Assembly: GCA_036652335.1 (NCBI GenBank)
Contig: JAVVWB010000004.1
Location: 62,001 to 126,000 of the forward strand
Reading direction: 5' to 3'
DNA: 64,000 nucleotides
From: JAVVWB01 sp036652335
GTDB lineage: Bacteria > Synergistota > Synergistia > Synergistales > Synergistaceae
The notes under the pieces are model-generated. The model searched no databases. It saw nothing but the letters and a program-made list of their open reading frames with translations, and was not told where the DNA came from. Shown in pieces: positions 17,912 through 27,412 of this stretch. The position numbers and the translations under genes are program-made. Positions within the stretch are counted from its first letter, which is position 1; each line of letters opens with the position of its first letter.

Positions 17912-18031
17912 AAAAGGGCTTTACCTCCGTACTCAATAAAGTATAATAGATAAGATTGATATTGTAATAATACGTTCTTATATTTTAAACTATAACACAT
18001 AAATATAGATTTTTATGAGGTGAATATTAAT

Positions 18032-19348
18032 TTGAAAAATTTTGCTGTAAGAATTTTTGGATGTCAAATGAACTCTTATGATGGAGATAGAATCAAAACG
18101 GCTTTAATACATAAAGGGTGGACTGAAGTTTCGGATGATACTGCTGATGTTGTAATTTTGGTTACTTGTAGTATTAGAGAGAAAGCAGAACAGAAGGTTG
18201 CTAGCGAGATAGGTAGATATCAAGTTCGTTATAGAAAAAACGAAGAACCCATGGTTGTTCTTGTGGGATGTATGGCACAACGTATAGGTATGGAAATGTC
18301 AAAGAAATTTCCCTGTGTGAAATTGGTCTCAGGACCAAGGCATCTTGGTCTTTTACCTGATGCAATAGAATTATTGAGACACGACAATGCTCCTATTTTC
18401 TTTATGGATAATGACCCAAGAGAGCTTATAGACTTAAATGTGCCACCTACAAGTAGAGAAAATCCATTTAAAGCATATGTAACTATAACGTATGGGTGTG
18501 ATCGTTTTTGTACCTACTGCATTGTTCCATATGTACGAGGACGATTACAGTCACGTTCACATGAAGATATATTAGCCGAAATTTCTGTTCTAACAAAAGA
18601 TAATACTCTTTCTGAAATTACATTATTGGGACAGAACGTGGATGCATATGGAAAAGATAGAAAAGATAACTATTCTTTTGCTAATTTGCTTGATGATGTA
18701 TGTAAAATTGACAATTTAAAGAGATTGCGTTTTGCAACATCGCACCCTAAGGACTTTGACGAAGATATATTGGAAGTTATGTCTTCAAGAAAGCAAATTT
18801 GTCGTGCCATAAACCTTCCTGTGCAGTCTGGAAGCGATAGAATATTACAAGAAATGAATAGAGGTTATACTGCAGAACAGTATATGTCTCTTGTTAGAAA
18901 AATAAGAAGTGCTTTACCTAATGTCTCACTTACAACGGATCTGATAGTTGGCTTTCCAGGAGAAACAGAACAGGATTTTATGGATTCATATAACTTATTA
19001 AAAGAAATAGAGTTTGACATTGTTCATACTGCTGCATATTCACCTAGGGAAGGTACTAAAGCGGCTGTTATGCAAAATCAAATCCCTGATGAAATAAAAT
19101 TTGAACGACTAAATAGAATGAATGATATGCAGTCTAGCCTAGCCCGTAATTTAAACGAGGAGTATGAGGGACGAATAGAAGAAATATTAGTTGATGGACC
19201 AGCACCAAAAGGTGGCGGATTGCTTCAGGGTAGAACAGTTTCTGATAAAGTTGTAATTATTAAAGGATCTAATGATTTGATAGGAAAATTTTTGAAAGTT
19301 AAAATAAAAAGAGGAAGTCATTGGTCGTTGTTAGGAGAAATAGTATAA
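18032..19348 (+). CDS. miaB: tRNA-2-methylthio-N6-isopentenyladenosine37 methylthiotransferase
   Basis: Radical SAM methylthiotransferase acting on i6A37 of tRNAs. With the TTG start (GAGGTG, eight-base spacing) it is 438 residues. The N-terminal UPF0004 domain has Cys11, Cys46 and Cys80 for the auxiliary cluster; the radical SAM cluster is Cys156-x3-Cys160-x2-Cys163; a TRAM domain ends the protein. A GTG at 18020 is in frame but is itself part of the ribosome site. It heads the miaB to gatB run of plus-strand genes; miaA is not in this window. Confidence 0.93.
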   Translation: MKNFAVRIFGCQMNSYDGDRIKTALIHKGWTEVSDDTADVVILVTCSIREKAEQKVASEIGRYQVRYRKNEEPMVVLVGCMAQRIGMEMSKKFPCVKLVSGPRHLGLLPDAIELLRHDNAPIFFMDNDPRELIDLNVPPTSRENPFKAYVTITYGCDRFCTYCIVPYVRGRLQSRSHEDILAEISVLTKDNTLSEITLLGQNVDAYGKDRKDNYSFANLLDDVCKIDNLKRLRFATSHPKDFDEDILEVMSSRKQICRAINLPVQSGSDRILQEMNRGYTAEQYMSLVRKIRSALPNVSLTTDLIVGFPGETEQDFMDSYNLLKEIEFDIVHTAAYSPREGTKAAVMQNQIPDEIKFERLNRMNDMQSSLARNLNEEYEGRIEEILVDGPAPKGGGLLQGRTVSDKVVIIKGSNDLIGKFLKVKIKRGSHWSLLGEIV

Positions 19349-19362
19349 CAAGGAGGAAAACG

Positions 19363-20058
19363 ATGAGAAACCCAAATAAAAGTGGTCTTTATTTGATATT
19401 AGGCGGAATTGCTTGTTTCCTGCTTGCAGTAATAATCCTACATTCTGTAAAGGGGAATTTTTTGCACGAAGAACCAGTTTTAAAGACAATTGATGTGACG
19501 TCAAACTCTCAAGACAATCAAGAGAGGGGGACTATAGAGAATAATAGATCATCAATCTCCAGTAATAGCATAGAAACCACTTCAGAAAAAACTTTGAATA
19601 AATGGATTGTCTATGTGAGTGGTGCTGCAGTTAATCCTGGTGTTTTTGAGGTTCCTGTGAACGCAAGGATATACGTTGCTTTGGGAAAGGCTGGCGGTTT
19701 TGCTCCTGAAGCAGACAAAGATGCAATAAATTTAGCTGGAATGCTTAGCGATGGAGCTCATGTAGTGGTACCTTATAAAAAAGAAAGTACTCCAACAATA
19801 AATACTGCTGATAAGAAAGTAAATTTAAGCCCAAAAATTGAACAGTCACAAGTAACTGGCGGACGCGTAAATATTAATATAGCTGACCTAGAAACACTAG
19901 TTAAATTACCTGGAATTGGAACTAAAACAGCTCAAAAAATAATTGACTATCGTAATGAGAATGGCCCATTTAAAGTTGTTGATGAGCTTCTTGAGGTAAA
20001 AGGTATCGGCGTAAAAAAACTTGAGGCATTAAAAGATCTTGTTTCAACGGAAAGATAA
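19363..20058 (+). CDS. comEA: Competence protein ComEA-like DNA-binding protein
   Basis: Membrane-anchored DNA receptor for transformation. The 231 residues comprise an N-terminal transmembrane helix (about 8-28), a low-complexity linker, an SLBB domain from about 90 (WIVYVSGAAVNPGVFEVP), and a C-terminal double helix-hairpin-helix (VNINIADLETLVKLPGIGTKTAQ, then VKGIGVKKLEAL). AAGGAGG precedes the ATG. Overlaps comEC, as in Firmicutes. Confidence 0.92.
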   Translation: MRNPNKSGLYLILGGIACFLLAVIILHSVKGNFLHEEPVLKTIDVTSNSQDNQERGTIENNRSSISSNSIETTSEKTLNKWIVYVSGAAVNPGVFEVPVNARIYVALGKAGGFAPEADKDAINLAGMLSDGAHVVVPYKKESTPTINTADKKVNLSPKIEQSQVTGGRVNINIADLETLVKLPGIGTKTAQKIIDYRNENGPFKVVDELLEVKGIGVKKLEALKDLVSTER

Positions 20059-21502
20059 TGAGTCGCCACTTTCTGTGGCGCCTGCTTTTACAATATTCTT
20101 GTTTATCAGTTTTGTAATATTGCTTCATGGTAAAAATGTACCTATTTTTATTAGTGAAACTGTTGCTTTTTTATTGTTTACATTCTTTATTTTGGGGGGA
20201 ACTCCGTCAATAAAAAAGGGCTTTCCTTCAGTCTTTCTTATTTCTGTAATAATATCTTTACTTCTTTCAACTTTTATAATTTTAAGGATGAATGATTACC
20301 ATTTGAACGGTGATGCAAATATAGAAATAGACGGGAAAATAGTATCTGTAAAGGATTGGAAGTGGCGCTGGGCATCTATAGTAAGTACAGATAGGGGAAA
20401 ATTCGTAATATACACGCATAAAAGGGATTCTTTTACTCCTTTAGGTTTCTCAGTAAAAATTAATGGTTCATTAAAAGAGCTTAAGAGAATAAACAGACGA
20501 GACAGAACAAATAATAAATTTGATGAATATGTTTATTGGAGATCAAAAGGTGTAAAGGGTGAGATAGTAGTTAATGTCTTGAAAAGATTATCTCCGCCAA
20601 GTCTTTTTTATAGAGTTAGAAGTAATTTAGAAAGAATGATAAAAGAAGAATTACCACCCAATATGTCACTGTATGTCCAAGCCTTAATATTAGGTAATAG
20701 AGACAAAAAAATAGCTTCTGTTAATAAAAGAACTGGTACTATACATTTGCTTGCTGTTTCAGGATTCCATGTGGCGATATTAGTTGCTTTGTTATCTCTA
20801 ATTCTAAAAAAAGGGAAAAGAAGAATTATAATAGTTAGTTCGCTGATGTGGCTATATATAGCTTTGTCTGGTTTTTCTCCTGGTGGAGTTAGAGCTGCTT
20901 TTATGATGCAAATATATCTCTTAGGTGCTTTTTTAGGAGAACCTAATAATGCGTTTAATGGAATATCTATTGCTTCAATTATAATGTTACTTCATAACCC
21001 ATGGATCTTTTTTGATATAGGATGGCAACTTTCAGTTTCGTCAGCCTTGTTTATATGTGCTATCTCTCATGTTTCAAAGAAACTTTTTGCAAAAACAATT
21101 ATTCTAACAGTGTTAGTTTGGTTTATGAGTATATCTTTAGTACTTTACAATTTTGGTGAGTCATATTTAACAGGTATTTTTATGAATATTTTTGCTATAC
21201 CAATTTTTTCTATTTTGTTTCCAATAATGTTACTTTCAACGCCTTTGATCATATTAAAAATTCCATTAATATCAACATTTTTATCAACTCCTATAGAAAA
21301 TTCTTTAGATCTATGGGAGTGGATATCAGAGGTTGTAATAGTTATATTCCCATATAAGCTACAATTAACGGTACCATTATTAACTCTGTCGATTTTTTTA
21401 TTTTTTATAGCGTGTTCATTTGGTTCGGGAATAAAAATAAAAAGGGCTTTCATAATTAGTTCGCTATTTACAATATTAATGTTGTGTTTTATATGTGTTT
21501 AG
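20039..21502 (+). CDS. comEC: ComEC-family DNA uptake channel, short form
   Basis: Polytopic inner-membrane protein expected to pass single-stranded DNA into the cytosol. About ten hydrophobic segments are visible. The competence-domain core GTIHLLAVSGFHVAILVALL is near residues 235-255 and SGFSPGGVRAAFMM follows. It is 487 residues and stops before the C-terminal metallo-beta-lactamase-like domain found in long ComEC; no remnant of that domain follows. The start is uncertain: the TTG at 20039 overlaps comEA and no ATG is suitably placed. Confidence 0.85.
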   Translation: MFQRKDNESPLSVAPAFTIFLFISFVILLHGKNVPIFISETVAFLLFTFFILGGTPSIKKGFPSVFLISVIISLLLSTFIILRMNDYHLNGDANIEIDGKIVSVKDWKWRWASIVSTDRGKFVIYTHKRDSFTPLGFSVKINGSLKELKRINRRDRTNNKFDEYVYWRSKGVKGEIVVNVLKRLSPPSLFYRVRSNLERMIKEELPPNMSLYVQALILGNRDKKIASVNKRTGTIHLLAVSGFHVAILVALLSLILKKGKRRIIIVSSLMWLYIALSGFSPGGVRAAFMMQIYLLGAFLGEPNNAFNGISIASIIMLLHNPWIFFDIGWQLSVSSALFICAISHVSKKLFAKTIILTVLVWFMSISLVLYNFGESYLTGIFMNIFAIPIFSILFPIMLLSTPLIILKIPLISTFLSTPIENSLDLWEWISEVVIVIFPYKLQLTVPLLTLSIFLFFIACSFGSGIKIKRAFIISSLFTILMLCFICV

Positions 21503-21555
21503 ATGTAAAATAAGTTGTTATGCATTTTTGTAATAAGAGATATGAAGGTGAAATA

Positions 21556-22332
21556 ATGCTACTAGTACTCGATGTAGGAAACACAAATACAGTGATGGGA
21601 ATTTACTCAAAAGGAGAACTAATAAAACATTGGAGGCTTACTTCTCACAAGCAAACAGCAGATGAGGTAGGTTTTATGATTAATGGATTTCTAAATTCTT
21701 CTAATATACAAAAAAATGATATTAAAGCTGCTATATATGCAAGTGTTGTCCCTTCCCTTGACGAAATGTTTTTGGTTGGTGTTAGAGAATATATAGGTAT
21801 TGAGTGTATAAGAATAAATCAACAGTCACTAAATTTGGGATTTGATATAAAGATAAAAAGTCCTGCAACTCTTGGCGCAGATAGATTGCTTAATGCTATT
21901 GCTGGTATACATAAATATGGATATCCTTTGATAATTGTAGATTTAGGTACTGCAATTACCTTGGATGTGATTTCTCCCGATGGGTCGTATCAAGGTGGCG
22001 TTATAGCCCCTGGAATGGAATTAGGTCTTGATTCATTATTCTCAAAAACAGCAAAATTACCTCAGATTTCTCTTGACTCATGTCCTCGTTATATAGGCAC
22101 AGATACGACAGAAGCAATTCAAGCTGGTATTGTTTTAGGATCTGTTGGTATGATAGATTCATTGTTACGTGGCGTTTTTAAAGAACTTGGAGTAGAAAAA
22201 TGTCCCGTCATTGCTACAGGTGGTCATGCTAAGATACTTACGTCATATTCTGAAATAGTAAAACAGGTCGATCCTTGGCTAACTTTAGACGGAATGAAAA
22301 TTATATATGAAAAAAAATTATACAAAGAATAA
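21556..22332 (+). CDS. coaX: Type III pantothenate kinase
   Basis: First step of coenzyme A synthesis, phosphorylation of pantothenate. The protein is an ASKHA-fold kinase of 258 residues from the ATG behind GAAGGTGA. DVGNTNTVMG near residue 6 is the phosphate-binding loop, SPATLGADRLLNAIA is the pantothenate-site motif and IVDLGTAITLDV is the second ATP motif. The type III enzyme is not feedback inhibited by CoA. An upstream in-frame ATG at 21520 lacks a ribosome site. Confidence 0.95.
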   Translation: MLLVLDVGNTNTVMGIYSKGELIKHWRLTSHKQTADEVGFMINGFLNSSNIQKNDIKAAIYASVVPSLDEMFLVGVREYIGIECIRINQQSLNLGFDIKIKSPATLGADRLLNAIAGIHKYGYPLIIVDLGTAITLDVISPDGSYQGGVIAPGMELGLDSLFSKTAKLPQISLDSCPRYIGTDTTEAIQAGIVLGSVGMIDSLLRGVFKELGVEKCPVIATGGHAKILTSYSEIVKQVDPWLTLDGMKIIYEKKLYKE

Positions 22333-22373
22333 TATAGATTTATATAATAAAAAAGAACAAAGTGGTGAATTTT

Positions 22374-23429
22374 TTGTCACAATTAATATCTAAATTAGAT
22401 CCAGTTGTACCGGGTTTTCCTAAAAAAATTGGTGGAGTTACGGTAAATAATCCTGTTTGGCTTGCTCCATTAGCTGGAATAACCTTTGCGTCACTTCGTG
22501 GTTTTTACAAAGAGCTTGGTGCTGGATTGGTACATACTGAAATGGTAAGTGCTCTGGGTCTATATCACAATGGGAGAAAAACAAAAGAACTCCTGTATGG
22601 AGATGAATCTGAAAAGCCTGTTGTTTTACAGCTTTTTGGTTCAAATGCAAGTGATATCTCAAGAGGGGCAGAGATAGCACTGAAACTTCGCTTTTTTGAT
22701 GCTTTGCAAGTAAATATGGCCTGTCCAATGCCGAAGGTAACTAAAAAAGGTAGTGGCTCAAAACTTATGGAATTCCCTGACGAAGCAGCTCGTATAATTT
22801 ATGATTTAAAAAAATTCGGATTACCTGTTTGGTCGAAAATTAGGTTGATTTCTTCTGATGACACGTCTAGTACACATAAATTTTGTGAAAAACTGTTTAA
22901 TTCTGGCTGTGATTACATATTTGTCCATGGAAGAACTCCAGCACAGAGATACGAGGGTATGTCATCAAGAGAAAAAGTTGGTGAAATAGCAAATAGATTT
23001 AATGGATTAATAGGTGGAAGTGGAGACTGTTACACCCCTGAAGATTTTGAAGAATACCTCAATCTTGGATGTACTTCTGTTTTAGCCGCACGTGGAATAC
23101 TGAAAGATGTATTTATGATTCCAAAAACACTTAAAAAATTGGGCGCAGATATTGATACTCAATTTATAGAACCAGACGACGATTTTCAATCGGAGTTACT
23201 TCTAAAATTAGGAAGAAAAATTTGTAAAGTAGAGGGAGAATCTTTCGCCCTTGTCATTTCAAGAAGGATGATGGCTGCTTTATTTAAAGGATTTCCTGGG
23301 GCATCTCAGTTTAGAAGAAAAGGCGCAATGCTCCGTTCTTGGGAAGAAATGGAGTTGCTCATTGAAAATAGAAAAGAAATTCTAACTGAATCATATACAG
23401 AATATAAAAAAGAGGAAGATCCTATATAA
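22374..23429 (+). CDS. dusB: tRNA-dihydrouridine synthase
   Basis: FMN enzyme that reduces uridines in the tRNA D-loop. The TIM barrel begins NPVWLAPLAG. NMACPMPKVTKKGSGS contains the catalytic Cys and the conserved KV/GSG elements, and VHGRT and GGSGD bind FMN phosphate. I favour the TTG at 22374 behind GGTGA over a GTG at 22362. It has the DusB-type length and lies between coaX and lysS, as in many Firmicutes. Confidence 0.9.
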   Translation: MSQLISKLDPVVPGFPKKIGGVTVNNPVWLAPLAGITFASLRGFYKELGAGLVHTEMVSALGLYHNGRKTKELLYGDESEKPVVLQLFGSNASDISRGAEIALKLRFFDALQVNMACPMPKVTKKGSGSKLMEFPDEAARIIYDLKKFGLPVWSKIRLISSDDTSSTHKFCEKLFNSGCDYIFVHGRTPAQRYEGMSSREKVGEIANRFNGLIGGSGDCYTPEDFEEYLNLGCTSVLAARGILKDVFMIPKTLKKLGADIDTQFIEPDDDFQSELLLKLGRKICKVEGESFALVISRRMMAALFKGFPGASQFRRKGAMLRSWEEMELLIENRKEILTESYTEYKKEEDPI

Positions 23430-23487
23430 CTATTGTGGATTTTAAAGATTGACTAAATAGCATTAATAGAAAGAGGAAGTGATTGTT

Positions 23488-25002
23488 TTGTCAGAAGAAG
23501 CAAAGAATAACAAGCAACCTAACGTTATGCCGGAGGAAGAAATCTTTCGCCAGAGAAAAGACAAACTCAATAGATTGAGAGAAGAGGAAAATTTTGATCC
23601 ATTTATGAATGACAAATGGGATACAGAAGCTAACCTTGGAGAAATTAGAGAAAAGTTTGATTATCTCAAAGAAGAAGAGTGGGCAGAAGATGAAATAAAA
23701 ACAGCTGGTAGGGTTATGGTGTTGCGTAGACACGGCAAAACAGCCTTTATTACATTTGAAGATGAAGAAAATCGAATTCAGCTATGTTTCCAGTTTGATG
23801 TACTAGGAGAAGAAAGATATACCTTTTTTAAAAAATGGGTTGATGCAGGTGATTTTCTCGGAATTGTAGGAGTACCATTTAGGACACAAAGAGGAGAACT
23901 AACTCTTTCCATTAGAAGTTTTAACATACTTTCAAAAGCATTGCGCCCCATGCCTGAAAAATGGCATGGACTAAAGGATATGGAAGTTCGCTACCGCCAA
24001 AGATATGCTGATATGATTGCAAACCCAGAAGTAAAAGACACATTTAGAAAACGGACAAAAATAATACAAACGTTCAGAAAAATATTGGACAATCATAACA
24101 CTCTTGAGGTGCAGACTCCTATATTGTCCACAATAGCAGGTGGAGCTAATGCCAGACCTTTTATAACACACCACAATACTCTTGATATTGATATGTATTT
24201 GCGTATTGCTACTGAATTACATCTAAAGAGACTTGTTGTTGGAATGCTTGGTCGTGTATACGAAATAGGCCAACAGTTCAGAAATGAAGGAATGGACCAA
24301 AAACACAATCCAGAATTTACATCACTTGAAGTTTATTGGCCATATTCAAATTACGAAGATATGATGAATCTTGCAGAAGAGATACTTGTTGCGTGTGCAG
24401 ACGAGACGGGGAGTCGCGTAATAAACTATCAGGGAACAGAAATAAATCTAAATCCACCATTTAGACGTGCAACTATGACAGAGCTTGTAAAAGAGTATAC
24501 TGGTATTGACTTTGAAGCGATAACTGATGAAGAAGCTCGTAAAGAAGCAACATTACGTGGGTTACAAATAAAGCTTTCAGATACAAAGTTCCATATTTTA
24601 CCGATTTTCTTTGAAGAATATGTAGAAGAAAAACTTATACAGCCAACATTTGTACTAGGGCATCCTACTGTAATTTCCCCACTGTCAAAACGTAACAAAG
24701 ATAATCCTGATATAACAGATAGATTTGAATTATTTATCAATTCATGGGAACTTGCAAACGCTTTTAGTGAACTTAATGACCCAATTGACCAACGCGAACG
24801 TTTTGTGCAGCAGGCAAAACTAAGGATGGAAGGTGACGATGAATCACATCCATTTGATGAGGACTTTGTAAATGCACTTGAATATGGAATGCCTCCAACT
24901 GGTGGTATGGGGATTGGTATTGATAGAACTGTAATGCTTCTAACAGACTCAAAAAGTATTAGAGATGTAATCCTTTTCCCAACGATGAAACCTAAAGAGT
25001 AA
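23488..25002 (+). CDS. lysS: Lysyl-tRNA synthetase (class II)
   Basis: Charges tRNA-Lys. There is an N-terminal OB-fold anticodon-binding domain to about residue 150, then the class II catalytic core: motif 2 around FRNEGMDQKHNPEFTSLEVY and motif 3 GGMGIGIDRTVMLLTD. The best-spaced start behind GAGGAAG is the TTG at 23488 (504 residues); a GTG at 23479 is too close to the ribosome site. A cognate tRNA-Lys is at 50183. Confidence 0.96.
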   Translation: MSEEAKNNKQPNVMPEEEIFRQRKDKLNRLREEENFDPFMNDKWDTEANLGEIREKFDYLKEEEWAEDEIKTAGRVMVLRRHGKTAFITFEDEENRIQLCFQFDVLGEERYTFFKKWVDAGDFLGIVGVPFRTQRGELTLSIRSFNILSKALRPMPEKWHGLKDMEVRYRQRYADMIANPEVKDTFRKRTKIIQTFRKILDNHNTLEVQTPILSTIAGGANARPFITHHNTLDIDMYLRIATELHLKRLVVGMLGRVYEIGQQFRNEGMDQKHNPEFTSLEVYWPYSNYEDMMNLAEEILVACADETGSRVINYQGTEINLNPPFRRATMTELVKEYTGIDFEAITDEEARKEATLRGLQIKLSDTKFHILPIFFEEYVEEKLIQPTFVLGHPTVISPLSKRNKDNPDITDRFELFINSWELANAFSELNDPIDQRERFVQQAKLRMEGDDESHPFDEDFVNALEYGMPPTGGMGIGIDRTVMLLTDSKSIRDVILFPTMKPKE

Positions 25003-25013
25003 GGTGAAACTTT

Positions 25014-27026
25014 ATGGATGTTACTGAAAATCTAAAAGAAAAAATAAAACTTTTAAGAGAAGAAATTAGTTATCATTCAAAGCTATACTATGATAACGAT
25101 TCTCCTGAAATAACTGATTTTCAGTATGATTTACTAGTTAGAGAATTACAAAATTTAGAGAAAGAAAACCCTGAATTTCAAGACAATAATTCTCCTACAA
25201 ATAGAATCGGAGGCGGTGTGCGAGAACAGTTTTCAAAAGTTTCTCACCTCATTCCGATGATGAGTTTGGAAAACGCTTTAAATAGGGATGAGCTTTCGTC
25301 TTTTTACAAGAAATTATCAGTAGTAACTTTAGACGTAAATATTCCTGTCGTTTGTGAACCGAAAATAGATGGCTTAGCTATATCGCTACTTTACGAAAAT
25401 GGAAGATTTGCAAGTGCTTCCACCCGAGGAAATGGTTATATAGGTGAAGATGTTACAAGAAATGTCACGAAAATCAAAGGGTTACCATTGCAACTGAAAG
25501 AGATAATTCCAGGTAACTTTGAGGTTCGCGGTGAAGTGTGCATGGATAAGAAAAGTTTTGAGGCTTTAAATTTGCAAAGGGAGGAAGAAGGACTTTCTCT
25601 CTTTGCAAATCCAAGAAATGCAGCAGCAGGTAGCCTTCGACAACTAGATCCTAAGATAACTGAAGAAAGAAATTTAAAGATATATCTGTATCAAATTGTG
25701 AATCCTCAAAAGATCGGCATACAAACACAAGCTGATATGTTGTCATATATAGATAAACTTGGTTTGCCAATGCAGGGAGAACAAAGACTTTGTTCTACTG
25801 AAAAGGAGTTACTTTCCTATATTGATTTTTGGTCATCCAAACGATTTGAACACCCAATAGACACAGATGGTGTTGTTGTAAAGGTAAATGATATTTCTAT
25901 AAGAGCATTTTTGGGTGAAACAAACAAAGCCCCTAAATGGGCGATAGCATTTAAGTTCCCACCAGAGGAAAAAATAACAAAAGTGCTTGATATCGATGTT
26001 ACTGTGGGAAGGACAGGTGTTTTAACTCCGACTGCAATACTTGAACCTGTTCAACTTTCAGGCACAACAGTACAACGTGCTAGTTTACATAACAATGATG
26101 AAATACTGAGGAAAGACATTAGAATTGGGGATTACGTTCGAGTTAGAAAAGCTGGAGAGATTATTCCAGAAGTGCTGGCCGTAGATATACTAAAAAGAGG
26201 TCTTGATTCTATCCCATATAAATTTCCAGCTAAATGTCCAGTATGTGGTACAGATGTTATCCGGATTGCGACTGAAGTTGCAGTTAAGTGCCCGAATATG
26301 TCGTGCCCAGCTCAAATCAAAGAAAGAATAGCATACTTTTCTTCAAGACAAGCCATGGATATTCGTGGCTTAGGCGGGAAAATTTCGGAACAACTTATAA
26401 ACGCAGGGCTTATACAGAATATATCTGATTTGTATTATTTGGATGAAGATTCATTAAAAAAGCTTGAACGATTTGGGGAAAAATCTATTGCAAACTTATT
26501 ACAATCAATAGAAAATTCAAAAAAAAGAAATCTACATTTTTTAATAAATGCACTTGGCATCCCAAATATTGGTGAGAAAACTGCTGATGACCTAACTAAA
26601 AGATTTAAATCACTAAAAGAGCTTTCTTATATATCTGTTAATTCACCCGAAGTCTTAGAATTGATGGATGGTATCGGACCGATAATTGCAGATTCACTAA
26701 AAAAATACTTTTCAGAAAAGCATAATATTGAAATTATCAAAAGATTAGAAGATGCCGGGGTAACAACTACGGTCGATAAAAATTCTATAAATTCAAATGA
26801 GCTCAAATTAAAAGACATGAAATTTGTTCTTACAGGAGAATTATCAATGTCGAGGAACACAGCTACAGAAAAGATACGTATGTTTGGCGGAGATGTTATC
26901 TCTTCTGTATCAAAAAAAATTGATTATGTTGTTGTTGGAAATAATCCGGGTTCTAAGTACGATAAAGCTATATCACTTAACCTGAAGATAATTAACGAAG
27001 AAGAATTTCTGAACTTAATAAGTTAA
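25014..27026 (+). CDS. ligA: NAD-dependent DNA ligase
   Basis: Seals nicks in replication and repair. The 670 residues contain, in order, the Ia domain, the adenylation domain with nucleophile Lys117 in CEPKIDGLAIS, and the OB domain. The Cys4 zinc finger (CPVCGTDV...CPNMSCPAQIK) follows, then the HhH repeats and a C-terminal BRCT domain (KFVLTGELS...). Length and domains are complete. The start lies 11 bases after lysS with a weak AAGGTGA ribosome site. Confidence 0.97.
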   Translation: MDVTENLKEKIKLLREEISYHSKLYYDNDSPEITDFQYDLLVRELQNLEKENPEFQDNNSPTNRIGGGVREQFSKVSHLIPMMSLENALNRDELSSFYKKLSVVTLDVNIPVVCEPKIDGLAISLLYENGRFASASTRGNGYIGEDVTRNVTKIKGLPLQLKEIIPGNFEVRGEVCMDKKSFEALNLQREEEGLSLFANPRNAAAGSLRQLDPKITEERNLKIYLYQIVNPQKIGIQTQADMLSYIDKLGLPMQGEQRLCSTEKELLSYIDFWSSKRFEHPIDTDGVVVKVNDISIRAFLGETNKAPKWAIAFKFPPEEKITKVLDIDVTVGRTGVLTPTAILEPVQLSGTTVQRASLHNNDEILRKDIRIGDYVRVRKAGEIIPEVLAVDILKRGLDSIPYKFPAKCPVCGTDVIRIATEVAVKCPNMSCPAQIKERIAYFSSRQAMDIRGLGGKISEQLINAGLIQNISDLYYLDEDSLKKLERFGEKSIANLLQSIENSKKRNLHFLINALGIPNIGEKTADDLTKRFKSLKELSYISVNSPEVLELMDGIGPIIADSLKKYFSEKHNIEIIKRLEDAGVTTTVDKNSINSNELKLKDMKFVLTGELSMSRNTATEKIRMFGGDVISSVSKKIDYVVVGNNPGSKYDKAISLNLKIINEEEFLNLIS

Positions 27027-27073
27027 AACAATATGCATTAATATATTCTGCCAATATGGGGGGAATTTTTACA

Positions 27074-27412
27074 ATGATAAAAAAAATGGTAATGGACGAA
27101 GATCGTCTAAAAGAGGTACTTGGATTTGCAAAAATTGGTTTGCCTGAAGAGGAGTTTCCTGAAGTTCTTGAACGAGTAAATGCTGTATTACGTATGTGTG
27201 ATGATATGCAAGAATTAGATCATGACAACGTTGCTCCATTTGAATGGGATGTAAAGAAATTGCCAGTTCTTAGGAAAGATGAAGCCGTTGTATGGAATGG
27301 AAGAGACGAATTCTTAAATAAAGCACCAATTAAAGATGGCGATTTTCTCAGAGTTCCGAGAATAATATCCTTAAGTGCAGATTCTTCCGAAGATGAGTTT
27401 GGGGAGGACTAA
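27074..27412 (+). CDS. gatC: Asp-tRNA(Asn)/Glu-tRNA(Gln) amidotransferase subunit C
   Basis: Small stabilising subunit of GatCAB, which amidates misacylated Glu-tRNA(Gln) and/or Asp-tRNA(Asn). 112 residues from the ATG behind GGGGGG. The N-terminal helix region, MCDDMQELDHDNVAPFEW and LRKDE, is the GatC signature. The stop TAA overlaps the first ATG of gatA, giving gatC-gatA-gatB coupling. Confidence 0.9.
   Translation: MIKKMVMDEDRLKEVLGFAKIGLPEEEFPEVLERVNAVLRMCDDMQELDHDNVAPFEWDVKKLPVLRKDEAVVWNGRDEFLNKAPIKDGDFLRVPRIISLSADSSEDEFGED

Noticed and set aside
20039..21502. comEC as a truncated pseudogene
   Set aside because: The membrane domain is complete with an orderly stop, and no remnant of the missing domain follows. 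Short forms occur naturally.
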